DNA from: Paracoccaceae bacterium
GTDB lineage: Bacteria; Pseudomonadota; Alphaproteobacteria; Rhodobacterales; Rhodobacteraceae
Reading direction: 5' to 3'
Assembly: GCA_002400675.1 (NCBI GenBank)
Contig: NVQY01000109.1
Span: 1-8,030 of the forward strand
DNA length: 8,030 nt
This document shows positions 1 to 6,600 of the stretch, one piece after another; positions within the stretch are counted from its first letter, which is position 1; each line of letters begins with the position of its first letter. The notes under the pieces are model-generated. The model was not told where the DNA came from and made no database searches. It saw only the letters and a program-made list of their open reading frames with translations. The position numbers and the translations under genes were made by a program.

Positions 1-858
1 GACCATCTTGTCATTGCCGGCCCCACCGTTCAGCGTGTCCGCCCCTGCGCCGCCATAAACCGCATCCTTGCCCTGGCCGCCGTATACGCCGTCGATGCCC
101 GACTGCCCTCGCAGGACGTCGTTGCCTTTTTCGCCTTCCATGTTGTCAGACCCCGAGCCGCCGAACATCTTGTCCCTGCCGCCACTGCCGAACATGATTT
201 CGTCGCCCGCGCCGCCATAAATCTTGTCATTGCCGCGCCCTCCGTCCATCATGTCCGACCCGCCGCCACCGCGCAGAATGTCATTGCCGTTGTCCCCGAA
301 CAGGAAATCTATGCCCTTGCCGGTGACGATCGTGTCGTCCCCGGCATAGCCATGCACCGTGTCCTGCTTGTTGCCGCCAATCAGGTGATCGTCAAAGGCT
401 GTGCCCTGAATGAACGTGTCATGTTTCAGCGGGGCCGAGAATATCAGTGAATCGTCCATCGTCAGTTGCAATGGTGCATCCAGCGCCCGGATCGTGATCG
501 GGTCGATCGACAGGAAATTGACCAGCGGGTTGATGCTTTGCCTGGTTTCGACCTTGTTCAGCGCGTCAAGGAAATCTGACGCGGCCCAGCTGATATCGCT
601 GATTTCGGCCGCTGTTGCCCCCAGTTCGATGAACTTGATCCCGGTAATTGTGCCTTTGGAAAAGCTGCCACTCAGGCTAAATCCCAGACCGGTGCCCGTC
701 ACCTCTATTTTCGCTGTGCCCAGAGCCGTGGGGTGGCCAAAAGTGATCTGGGTCGCGGTGGTACCCAGCTCTACCCGTTGCGACACGGTCCTGAGGTTGG
801 CGTCGAAATAGAAATCAGTGATGACGCTGCTGACGGCGCCGGAAAAATCTATAATCAT
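1..858 (-). CDS. RTX (hemolysin-type) calcium-binding protein, N-terminal part; C-terminus off the left edge
   Basis: An uninterrupted minus-strand reading frame runs from an ATG at 858-856 to the window edge (286 codons seen, no stop). Residues 1 to about 155 form a non-repetitive, probably beta-rich region that I cannot assign to a family. Residues 159-284 are 14 consecutive in-register nonapeptides close to GGxGxDxhx (h = hydrophobic), for example LRGGGGSDM, IYGGAGDEI and LNGGAGNDK. Arrays of this kind fold as calcium-loaded parallel beta-rolls and are characteristic of extracellular proteins exported by type I secretion. There is no N-terminal signal peptide, as expected because the type I signal is C-terminal and would lie outside the window. 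No catalytic domain is visible, so it could be an adhesin, a surface-layer protein, or an enzyme whose active domain lies further on. The ribosome-binding site is weak (purines around an ACGGAA on the minus strand). The family call is secure; the role is unknown. Confidence 0.9.
   Translation of the reverse strand, partial: MIIDFSGAVSSVITDFYFDANLRTVSQRVELGTTATQITFGHPTALGTAKIEVTGTGLGFSLSGSFSKGTITGIKFIELGATAAEISDISWAASDFLDALNKVETRQSINPLVNFLSIDPITIRALDAPLQLTMDDSLIFSAPLKHDTFIQGTAFDDHLIGGNKQDTVHGYAGDDTIVTGKGIDFLFGDNGNDILRGGGGSDMMDGGRGNDKIYGGAGDEIMFGSGGRDKMFGGSGSDNMEGEKGNDVLRGQSGIDGVYGGQGKDAVYGGAGADTLNGGAGNDKMV
7..384 (-). repeat. RTX nonapeptide repeat array (14 x 27 bp)
   Basis: This part of the RTX gene encodes 14 tandem nonapeptides in constant 27-bp register, starting at LIGGNKQDT and reaching LNGGAGNDK near the window edge. 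Repeats differ enough at DNA level (mostly GGC GGC/GGT glycine pairs and GAC/GAT codons) to be an old protein-level repeat rather than a recent tandem duplication. Several units are degenerate: IVTGKGIDF lacks the GG pair, and MEGEKGNDV and LRGQSGIDG each lose the second glycine. The array is presumably longer beyond position 1. Confidence 0.92.
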
Positions 859-1108
859 TAAAACATTCCGTTTCGTTTTGGTTGTTTCCCCGTGCCATCA
901 CAGACGGTATTGAACATTGCGTCAAATAGCGACGGCTAGGCTGGCGGGCCATGCTGGCAAGGTCGGTGGCAAAAATATATTCAGGTTAATCTGGCCTTAG
1001 AATTAGCAAACATGGCCAAATAAGTAAAGTACGCGCAATCGGCGCTTGGCCAATGTCGGGCGGGCTGATCTAGTGTGCGCCAAATCCCCGGCGTGAAAGA
1101 CCCTGCCC
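859..1108. other. Divergent intergenic region between the RTX and hydrolase genes
   Basis: These 250 bases hold no convincing gene. The region includes an AT-rich patch around 970-1030 in otherwise GC-rich DNA, where promoters for both flanking divergent genes would be expected. On the minus strand, TTGACG and TGTGAT with a 17-base spacer are a candidate for the RTX gene. On the plus strand, CTGGCA (954-959) and TATATT (976-981) with a 16-base spacer are a weak candidate for the hydrolase gene and would give a leader of about 120 bases. I see no clear terminator, tRNA, large repeat or riboswitch here. Confidence 0.5.
897..925 (-). promoter_or_regulatory. Candidate sigma70-like promoter for the RTX gene
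   Basis: On the minus strand TTGACG (925-920) is followed after 17 bases by TGTGAT (902-897). This is five of six matches to the -35 consensus and four of six to the -10. It would start transcription roughly 30 to 35 bases upstream of the RTX start codon. It was found by eye only, and motifs of this quality arise by chance. Confidence 0.3.
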
Positions 1109-2056
1109 ATGTTCCTGCTAAGTTATGTTGCCCTGATTGTCGCTCTGCTGGTGCTGGGCGGGGCCGTGTGGACCCGGATCCTGACCCGCAAGGCCATGCA
1201 ATCGGTGCCGCAACTCGGCAAGGTTCAGGCGGTCAGGGGCGGCGCGTTGCATTACATCGACACAGGTGCGCGCGGCGGCGGTGTTATCGTTCTGATCCAT
1301 GGCCTTGCCGGGCAGTTACAGCATTACACCTATGGCGTGGTGGACCTTCTTGGCGATGACTTCCGGGTGATTGCGCTGGACCGCCCCGGTTGCGGGTATT
1401 CGCAGGTGGACGCGGGCGGGGGCGCGTCGCTGGGGCTACAGGCGCGGATGATTGATGATTTGCTGGGGCATCTCGGCGTGCAAAAGGCGGTGATCGTCGG
1501 CCACTCGCTGGGCGGGGCCGTGGCGCTGCGCATGGCGCTGGATCGACCGGGCCGGGTGGCCGGGCTGGCGCTGCTTAGTCCGCTGGCCAATGTTCTGACG
1601 CAGACGCCCGACACGCTTAAGGGTTTGCAGATTTCGACCATGTGGCTGCGCCGTTTGCTGGCCGAGACTCTGGCGGTACCGATGGCCCGATTGGCCACCG
1701 CCAAGGTGCTGACGCAGGTGTTCGACCCCGAGATTTGCCCGGATGATTTCATGCGGCGCGCCGGGGGTATTCTGGGGTTGCGGCCCAAGGCCTTCCTGAC
1801 CACCTCCGCCGACATGGCAACGGTTCAGCGCGATATGCCCGCCCAGACCGCACGCTATCAGGATGAATTGACCGTGCCCGGCGCGATCCTGTTCGGAGAC
1901 AAGGATTCCACCCTGTCGCCGGCGCAACACGGGGCCGGTATGGAGGTCTACGGTCTAAGCTGTGAGATCCTGCCGGGGCGCGGTCACATGATCCCGATCA
2001 CCGCCCCCGAGGATTGCGCAGAGTTCATCAGCAAGACCGCCCGCAAGCTGCTTTAG
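1109..2056 (+). CDS. Membrane-anchored alpha/beta-fold hydrolase
   Basis: The 315-residue product starts with a hydrophobic segment (about residues 2-21) followed by positive residues (R24, R28, K29 region). This suggests an uncleaved N-terminal membrane anchor with the catalytic domain outside the membrane. The domain has the usual alpha/beta-hydrolase landmarks in order: the oxyanion-hole motif HGLAG (64-68), DRPGCGYS (91-98), the nucleophile elbow GHSLGG (131-136, Ser133), the acid strand LFGDKD (Asp266 likely catalytic), and GRGHMIP with His293 as the catalytic base. The triad is therefore complete. Many family members are esterases, lipases, haloperoxidase-like enzymes or C-C hydrolases; the sequence does not identify the substrate. 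The ATG at 1109 is chosen because it places the membrane segment at the extreme N-terminus; the ribosome-binding site is weak. The gene stands alone, and its TAG overlaps the stop of the convergent racemase gene. Confidence 0.88.
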   Translation: MFLLSYVALIVALLVLGGAVWTRILTRKAMQSVPQLGKVQAVRGGALHYIDTGARGGGVIVLIHGLAGQLQHYTYGVVDLLGDDFRVIALDRPGCGYSQVDAGGGASLGLQARMIDDLLGHLGVQKAVIVGHSLGGAVALRMALDRPGRVAGLALLSPLANVLTQTPDTLKGLQISTMWLRRLLAETLAVPMARLATAKVLTQVFDPEICPDDFMRRAGGILGLRPKAFLTTSADMATVQRDMPAQTARYQDELTVPGAILFGDKDSTLSPAQHGAGMEVYGLSCEILPGRGHMIPITAPEDCAEFISKTARKLL

Positions 2057-2817
2057 CCGCCCTGATAGCTCGCCAGATTGAGGCGTGGGTCATCCAGCTC
2101 CAGCGGGAATTTGCGCGGGGCCAGCCCGGCCTGAAACCAGTTGACGAAGGAATAGATCGAATAAACCGGCAGCCCGGTCAGTTTTCGCACGTCCGCCGCG
2201 TAGGGTACCATGTTTGTACATTCCAGAACAATCGCGCCAATACCTTTGTACAAAGTGACCAATTCGGCGGCAGCGTCGAGAATGTCCAGCCGGCACGCCT
2301 CGAAATCAAGGCTTTCATGATCGTCGAGAATCCCAGTGGTAAAAGCCCGCCCACCATCGGTGCCGACGATCACCGTATCCCTTGGCGCACCCGCGGCCGC
2401 CAGATGATCCGGCGTCAGCGTCGCCTTGGAAATGGTCAGCACGCCAACCCGTTTGCCCGGCGGCAACAGCGCCTGCACCATGGGGATCTGCATCAATGAC
2501 GAGGTCGCAACCGGCACCCCCAGCGCGTCCTTGACCTGATCCTGTATCAGCGCCAGAAACCCGCAATTGGTGGTGATCCCGTCGCACCCCGCCTGCACAA
2601 GTTCCCGCCCCGCCGCCACAAACCGGTCCAGCAACACGCGCGGGTCCTGGCGCACGACAATCTCTGTCGTGGCCCCCGGCACCACCTTGTATTGCACCGG
2701 AAAGGGCCATGTCGCGGCATTGCCGATATCGCCGTAAATGCGTGGAAACCGGGTTTCCAGCATCAAGATACCGACGCTTGCGCCAAACACTGTTTTGCCG
2801 CCAAATTGTTGATTCAT
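2053..2817 (-). CDS. Aspartate/glutamate/hydantoin racemase-family protein
   Basis: This 254-residue protein has the size and two-lobed pattern of the cofactor-independent Asp/Glu racemase superfamily, which includes hydantoin racemases, maleate isomerases and arylmalonate decarboxylases. The two expected active-site cysteines are visible: Cys85 in ITTNCGF, at the end of the first lobe, and Cys200 in LECTNM, in the second. Two cysteines fit a racemase or cis-trans isomerase, in which one thiolate removes and the other donates a proton, better than a single-cysteine decarboxylase. An N-terminal VGILMLETRFPRI segment (about 15-27) and a central GKRVGVLT strand (121-128) match the family fold. 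The start ATG overlaps the upstream regulator's TGA (ATGA), with AGAGAAG as ribosome-binding site, so the two genes are translationally coupled. The substrate is unknown. Given its neighbours, an amino acid or related 2-substituted acid is likely (inference). The protein is probably cytoplasmic, as there is no signal peptide. Confidence 0.85.
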   Translation of the reverse strand: MNQQFGGKTVFGASVGILMLETRFPRIYGDIGNAATWPFPVQYKVVPGATTEIVVRQDPRVLLDRFVAAGRELVQAGCDGITTNCGFLALIQDQVKDALGVPVATSSLMQIPMVQALLPPGKRVGVLTISKATLTPDHLAAAGAPRDTVIVGTDGGRAFTTGILDDHESLDFEACRLDILDAAAELVTLYKGIGAIVLECTNMVPYAADVRKLTGLPVYSIYSFVNWFQAGLAPRKFPLELDDPRLNLASYQGG

Positions 2818-3524
2818 AACACTTCTCTCGACAGGTCTTCGGGGACGTAGATTTGCGAATAGGCGATGCGCACGGCTTCGGTGGCTTCTTCCCAGCGCCG
2901 TTCGATATGCGCGCGCATGGTGGCGGTGGCGGCATCCGCATCGCGCGCCACCAGCGCATCCAGAATGCGACGATGCGCGGTCAGGCTAAGTTCGGGCGCT
3001 TGGGGCGGCGGGGCGGATTGCATGGTTTTCAGCCCGATTGAACGCACATAACGAATGCGCCCGTTGAGGTTTTCGAGCAGCCGCAACAGTTCGTCATTCT
3101 GCGACAGGCGGGCGATATAGAGGTGGAAATCTTCGTCCGCCAGCACCAGTTCGCTAACCTCTGCCCCTTGCGAATACGCAGGTTCGGTCTGGTTCAGATA
3201 CGCGCGAAACACCGCCAATTCGCCGTCGGTGGCGCGCAGACAGGCCAGCCGGACCGCCTCGACTTCGATCGCAACGCGGGTCTCGTAAAGGTCCATGATA
3301 CGCTTGGGATCAAGCGCGCGGCAGAAGAATCCCTTGCCGGTCTGAAAGGTCAGATAGCCTTCGGCGACCAGCCGGTTCAGCGCTTCGCGCAAGGGCGTGC
3401 GTGAGGCCCCAAGGTCCTTGGACAGTGCGCTTTCATTGATCCGCGCGCCCGGCTTCAGCTCAAACGTTATGGCCATCTCGCGGGCTTTTTCGATGATCCG
3501 GTCTACGTTCGAAGTCTTTTGCAT
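2814..3524 (-). CDS. GntR-family transcriptional regulator, FadR/FCD subfamily
   Basis: The 236-residue product has an N-terminal winged helix-turn-helix (about residues 5-70). It contains the GntR signature LKPGARINESALSKDLGASR, then TPLREALNRL, then the wing residues around GKGFF. The C-terminal all-helical ligand domain (about 75-225) is of FCD type. Asp130, His134, His184 and His206 sit where FCD proteins usually hold a divalent metal that helps bind carboxylate effectors. Members generally repress, and are released by an organic acid from the pathway they control. It is the first gene of a minus-strand pair with the racemase-family gene (4-base overlap) and is divergent from the ThDP-enzyme operon. 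The palindrome at 3595-3608 is a natural candidate for its operator, so it probably controls both directions. The ATG at 3524 is chosen because the DNA-binding domain begins immediately; GAGG lies about 10 bases upstream. Confidence 0.93.
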   Translation of the reverse strand: MQKTSNVDRIIEKAREMAITFELKPGARINESALSKDLGASRTPLREALNRLVAEGYLTFQTGKGFFCRALDPKRIMDLYETRVAIEVEAVRLACLRATDGELAVFRAYLNQTEPAYSQGAEVSELVLADEDFHLYIARLSQNDELLRLLENLNGRIRYVRSIGLKTMQSAPPPQAPELSLTAHRRILDALVARDADAATATMRAHIERRWEEATEAVRIAYSQIYVPEDLSREVL

Positions 3525-3553
3525 TTGCGGCGCGCCTCGCTAGGGTGTGGTTG

Positions 3554-3582
3554 AATGTAAAAGCCCGTTGACTTGTGCGCAA
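3554..3582 (-). promoter_or_regulatory. Weak candidate promoter for the GntR-racemase operon
   Basis: On the minus strand TTGCGC (3582-3577) and TACATT (3559-3554) are separated by 17 bases, placing a start site about 20 to 25 bases upstream of the regulator's ATG. The -35 is a poor match (three of six); the -10 is better. The palindrome at 3595-3608 lies just upstream of this -35 on the minus strand. This is a by-eye call only. Confidence 0.25.
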
Positions 3583-3596
3583 GGCTGAATTTAGAA
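3568..3596 (+). promoter_or_regulatory. Candidate sigma70-like promoter for the ThDP-enzyme/TRAP operon
   Basis: TTGACT (3568-3573) matches five of six bases of the -35 consensus. After 17 bases it is followed by TTAGAA (3591-3596), or alternatively TAGAAC (3592-3597), as a weaker -10. The predicted start site falls near 3603, inside the palindrome at 3595-3608, leaving a leader of about 45 bases before the GTG start. A repressor bound there would block polymerase, which fits negative control by the adjacent GntR protein. Confidence 0.45.
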
Positions 3597-3608
3597 CTGT
3601 ATACAGTT
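3595..3608. promoter_or_regulatory. Perfect 14-bp palindrome, probable GntR/FCD operator
   Basis: AACTGTATACAGTT is a perfect inverted repeat with no spacer, located between the divergent regulator and ThDP-enzyme genes. FadR/FCD-type GntR regulators commonly bind short palindromes with a GTATAC or TNGTNNNACNA-like core, so sequence and position both suit the neighbouring regulator. It overlaps the end of the candidate -10 and the predicted start site of the plus-strand operon. That it binds this particular protein is inference. Confidence 0.65.
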
Positions 3609-3638
3609 ACGAATACGATTCCACACAAGGTGGTTCCC

Positions 3639-3644
3639 GGGGGG
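3639..3644 (+). promoter_or_regulatory. Ribosome-binding site deciding the GTG start at 3650
   Basis: A GGGGGG run lies five bases before GTG at 3650. It supports this start over the GTG at 3575, which would add 25 residues of non-family sequence and would lie inside the promoter and upstream of the palindrome. An ATG at 3662 is a further in-frame alternative, lacking an equally good purine run. Confidence 0.6.
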
Positions 3645-3649
3645 CAAAC

Positions 3650-5341
3650 GTGAGCAACGAAATGAACGGCGCCGAGGCAATGGTGCGCATGTTAGAGGCG
3701 CAGGGCGTGCGGCACATCTTTGGCTTGTGCGGCGACACCACGCTGCCGTTCTACGATGCAATGTTGCGGCTTGACCACGATATGCGCCACGTTCTGGTGC
3801 GCGACGAACGCTGCGCCACCTATATGGCGGACGCCTATTCCCGCGTCACCGGACGGCCGGGCGTGTGCGAAGGACCGTCGGGCGGCGGGGCGACCTACAT
3901 CCTGCCGGGGCTGATCGAGGCCTCGGAAAGTTCCTATGCGGTGCTGGGCATTACCACGGATATCTCGGTGGCGTCCTATGGCAAATACCCCCTGACCGAA
4001 GTGGACCAAGAGGCGCTGATGCGGCCGCTGACCAAGTGGAACACGGTGATCAAGCGCGCCGATCACATCCCGCGCATGGTGCGATCGGCGTTCCGGGCCA
4101 TGACCACCGGGCGGTCGGGTGCCGCGCATCTGGGGCTGCCCTACGACATTCAATATGACCCGGTTGACCCCGCCGACATCTGGGCCGATCCCCAGCTTTG
4201 TTCGTATCCGGCCTATCCCCAAGCCCCCGCACCCGGCGCGGCAGAGGCCGCAGTAGAGGCGATCCTATCTGCGAAAAACCCACTCATCGTCTGCGGTGGG
4301 GGCGTGGTGATCGCCGGGGCGATGGATGAACTGGACCGCCTTGCCACACGGCTGGACATCCCGGTTGCTACGTCGATTTCAGGGCAGGGGTCGCTGGCCG
4401 AAGTCCACCCCAATTGCGTCGGTGTGGTCGGCTCAAACGGCGGCACGGACGAGACATGGGAACAGATGCAGGGCGCCGATCTGGTAGTGTTCATGGGCGC
4501 GCGCGCCGGGTCCACCACCACCTCGCGATGGGAGGCCCCAACCCAAGCCACCCGCATCGTGCATTTCGACAATGACCCCATGGTGATCGGGGCTAATTAC
4601 CGCACAGAGGTCGGCGTCGTCGGCGATTTGCGGCTGGCGCTGGCGCAGGTCAACGCGGTGCTGGACCGGCGCGATCAGGGCAATGATACCTTTGGCGGGG
4701 CTGCGGCCATCGCCGATCTGAAGGCCAGAAAATTCGCGGAATTCGCGCGGTATGCGCAAAGTGACAAGGCCCCGATCCGGCCTGAACGAGTGATTCAGGC
4801 GTTGATGGATACCTTGCCGCCGGACGCCACCATCGTGTCTGATCCCGGCACCAGTTGCCCCTACTTCTCGGCCTATTACCAACTGCCGCAGGCCGGGCGC
4901 CACTTTATCACCAACCGCGCGCATGGGGCGTTGGGCTATTCATTGTCGGCCTCATTGGGCGCGTGGTTTGGCCGCCCCACAAGCAAGGTCGTGGCGCTGA
5001 TGGGCGACGGATCATTCGGGTTCACCTGCGGAGAGCTTGAGACCGTGACCCGTTGCAAGGCCCCCATTACTTTCATCGTGTTCTCAAACGCCAATTTTGG
5101 CTGGATTCGCGCCAGTCAACATGCGGACAAGGACGGGCGCTATTACAACGTTGATTTCAACCGGACCGATCATGCGGCGATTGCCGCGGCTTACGGGGTG
5201 AAATCGTGGCGGGTGGAAAACCCGGGTGATCTGGAAAAGGTGTTGCGCGAGGCGATTGACCATGACGGCCCGACCCTGATCGACGTGGTGTGCCAAAATT
5301 TGGAAGAAACCAACGCGCCTGTGCGCCGCTGGATGGGATAG
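3650..5341 (+). CDS. Thiamine-diphosphate-dependent enzyme, acetolactate synthase-like (2-oxo acid decarboxylase/carboligase)
   Basis: From GTG at 3650 the product has 563 residues, normal for the three-domain ThDP family that includes acetolactate synthase, benzoylformate decarboxylase and sulfoacetaldehyde acetyltransferase. The pyrimidine-binding domain (about 5-175) holds the cofactor-activating glutamate Glu53 in VRDERCATYMADAYSRVTG. A central Rossmann-like domain (about 195-340) starts at NPLIVCGGGVV. The pyrophosphate-binding domain (about 380-545) has MGDGSFGF (Asp453) and Asn480 in FSNANFG, 27 residues later, as the Mg-ThDP ligands. GPSGGGATY replaces the usual TSGPGATN loop after Glu53. 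No small regulatory subunit gene follows, and the gene sits in a catabolic-looking operon, so biosynthetic acetolactate synthase is unlikely. Glyoxylate carboligase is unlikely because that enzyme lacks the glutamate. It probably decarboxylates or carboligates a 2-oxo acid in the cytoplasm; the substrate is unknown. The next gene starts eight bases after the stop. Confidence 0.87.
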   Translation: MSNEMNGAEAMVRMLEAQGVRHIFGLCGDTTLPFYDAMLRLDHDMRHVLVRDERCATYMADAYSRVTGRPGVCEGPSGGGATYILPGLIEASESSYAVLGITTDISVASYGKYPLTEVDQEALMRPLTKWNTVIKRADHIPRMVRSAFRAMTTGRSGAAHLGLPYDIQYDPVDPADIWADPQLCSYPAYPQAPAPGAAEAAVEAILSAKNPLIVCGGGVVIAGAMDELDRLATRLDIPVATSISGQGSLAEVHPNCVGVVGSNGGTDETWEQMQGADLVVFMGARAGSTTTSRWEAPTQATRIVHFDNDPMVIGANYRTEVGVVGDLRLALAQVNAVLDRRDQGNDTFGGAAAIADLKARKFAEFARYAQSDKAPIRPERVIQALMDTLPPDATIVSDPGTSCPYFSAYYQLPQAGRHFITNRAHGALGYSLSASLGAWFGRPTSKVVALMGDGSFGFTCGELETVTRCKAPITFIVFSNANFGWIRASQHADKDGRYYNVDFNRTDHAAIAAAYGVKSWRVENPGDLEKVLREAIDHDGPTLIDVVCQNLEETNAPVRRWMG

Positions 5342-5349
5342 GACGCGAG

Positions 5350-6600
5350 ATGGAACAACGCCAGACAATCGTAGTTATCGGTGCCGGTATCGTCGGCATG
5401 TCCACCGCCATATGGCTGCAACGCGCCGGGCAAAACGTCATTATCGTCGAGCGTGGTGAACCGGGCCACGACAAGGGCACGTCTTATGGCAATGGCGGTA
5501 CTATCGTGCCCAGTGGCGTGGTACCGGTCACCGGGCCGGGGATGATCGCCAAGGCCCCCAAGATGCTGTTGGACCCGAATTTTCCGCTGTTCCTGCGCTG
5601 GGGGTATTTGCCTAAGCTATTGCCATGGCTGATGAAATACCTCTCAAACGCCAACGAAAATGACACCCGCCGTATCGCCAAGGGGCTAGAGATTATCGTC
5701 GGCGACGCGGTCGAACAGCACAAGGCGCTGGCCAAGGGCACCACGGCCGAGGGCTGGATCACCGACAGCGATTATTGCTTTGCCTACCCGGATCGCGCCG
5801 CCTTTGAGGCGGATGCGTTCATCTGGGAGCTGCGCCGGGATGCCGGCCAAGTGCCCGCGTTGATCGAAGGCGACGCGGTGCGCGATTATGAACCCAGCAT
5901 GGGGGCGTCGGTGAACCTGTTGGCGGTGATGAAAAACCACGCCTTTGTGCGCGCGCCGGGGCGTTATGTGGCGGCCCTGGCCGAGGTGTTCCGGGCCGAG
6001 GGTGGCGAAATACGCCGCGCCGAGGTGCGCGATGTGGACCTGACCAAGGGCCGGATCAGCGCGGTTATCACCGATCAGGGGCGGATTGATTGCGACGCGG
6101 CTGTTCTCGCCACCGGGGTCTGGTCGAAACCACTGGCGCAGAAACTGGGCGTCACCGTGCCGTTGGAGTCTGAACGTGGCTATCATATCGTCTTTAAAGA
6201 CCCGTCGATGACGCTGAACGCGACCTACATGATGACCGGCGGCAAGTTCGTCGTCACCCCGATGGAGGCCGGTATCCGCTGCGCCGGCGTGGTGGAATTC
6301 GGCGGGCTGGACGCGCCAGCCTCGCGCGCGCCGCTGGCCTTGCTGCGCAAGCAGGTGGCGCAGTATTTTCCGACGCTGGAATATTCCGGCACCGAGGAAT
6401 GGATGGGCCACCGCCCGGCGCCTTCGGACAGCCTGCCGGTGATTGGCGAGTTGGCCGGGTCAGGGGTGTTTGCCGGATTTGGTCATCATCACATAGGCTT
6501 GACCGGCGGCGCAAAAACGGGTCGAGTGATCGCCGACCTTATCACCAAAAAAGGGTCCAATATCGACCTTGCGGCGTTTGATCCGCAGCGATTCAACTGA
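5350..6600 (+). CDS. FAD-dependent amino-acid oxidoreductase (DAO/DadA-like)
   Basis: The 416-residue product starts with an FAD-binding Rossmann motif, VVIGAGIVG (8-16), ending in Glu34 (IIVERG), the usual ribose-binding acid. TSYGNGG (44-50) resembles the FAD-contacting loop of D-amino-acid dehydrogenases. The C-terminal motif GHRPAPSDSLPVIG (353-366) followed by GFGHHHIGLTGGAKTG (376-391) is the DadA/DAO signature that closes over the flavin. Relatives oxidise D-amino acids, glycine, sarcosine or hydroxyproline to the 2-oxo or imino product, passing electrons to oxygen or the respiratory chain. The exact substrate is not identifiable. ATG at 5350 is chosen because it sits about six bases after AGGA and directly precedes the FAD motif. 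Only eight bases separate it from the ThDP-enzyme stop, so the two are co-transcribed. The pairing suggests it feeds a 2-oxo acid to that enzyme (inference). There is no signal peptide. Confidence 0.9.
   Translation: MEQRQTIVVIGAGIVGMSTAIWLQRAGQNVIIVERGEPGHDKGTSYGNGGTIVPSGVVPVTGPGMIAKAPKMLLDPNFPLFLRWGYLPKLLPWLMKYLSNANENDTRRIAKGLEIIVGDAVEQHKALAKGTTAEGWITDSDYCFAYPDRAAFEADAFIWELRRDAGQVPALIEGDAVRDYEPSMGASVNLLAVMKNHAFVRAPGRYVAALAEVFRAEGGEIRRAEVRDVDLTKGRISAVITDQGRIDCDAAVLATGVWSKPLAQKLGVTVPLESERGYHIVFKDPSMTLNATYMMTGGKFVVTPMEAGIRCAGVVEFGGLDAPASRAPLALLRKQVAQYFPTLEYSGTEEWMGHRPAPSDSLPVIGELAGSGVFAGFGHHHIGLTGGAKTGRVIADLITKKGSNIDLAAFDPQRFN

Noticed and set aside
7..384. CRISPR or satellite-like tandem repeat
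   Set aside because: The 27-bp periodicity reflects coding nonapeptides with varied DNA sequence. There are no constant repeats separated by unique spacers.
410..811. Plus-strand open frame of 133 codons opposite the RTX gene
   Set aside because: It is antisense to the RTX frame, whose protein has a coherent repeat pattern. The plus-strand translation has no recognisable domain and no ribosome-binding site.
1330..1930. Two long minus-strand open frames inside the hydrolase gene
   Set aside because: They are shadows of a GC-rich gene: the translations are rich in Arg, Pro, Gly and Ser with no motif, whereas the plus strand encodes a complete alpha/beta hydrolase.
2244..2255. Perfect 12-bp palindrome CTTTGTACAAAG, with another TTGTACA about 30 bases away (2214-2220), resembling a second operator
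   Set aside because: Both lie deep inside the racemase coding region and are explained by codons for LYKG and ECTNM. The core is GTAC rather than the GTATAC of the intergenic palindrome, and no promoter is nearby.
3575..3649. Upstream GTG start adding 25 residues to the ThDP enzyme
   Set aside because: The added residues lie across the palindrome and promoter, do not look like the family's N-terminus, and lack a ribosome-binding site; GTG 3650 has a good one.
5686..6411. Minus-strand open frame of 241 codons opposite the flavoprotein gene
   Set aside because: It is antisense to a protein with clear FAD and DAO signatures; its own translation is His/Arg/Gly-rich with no domain.
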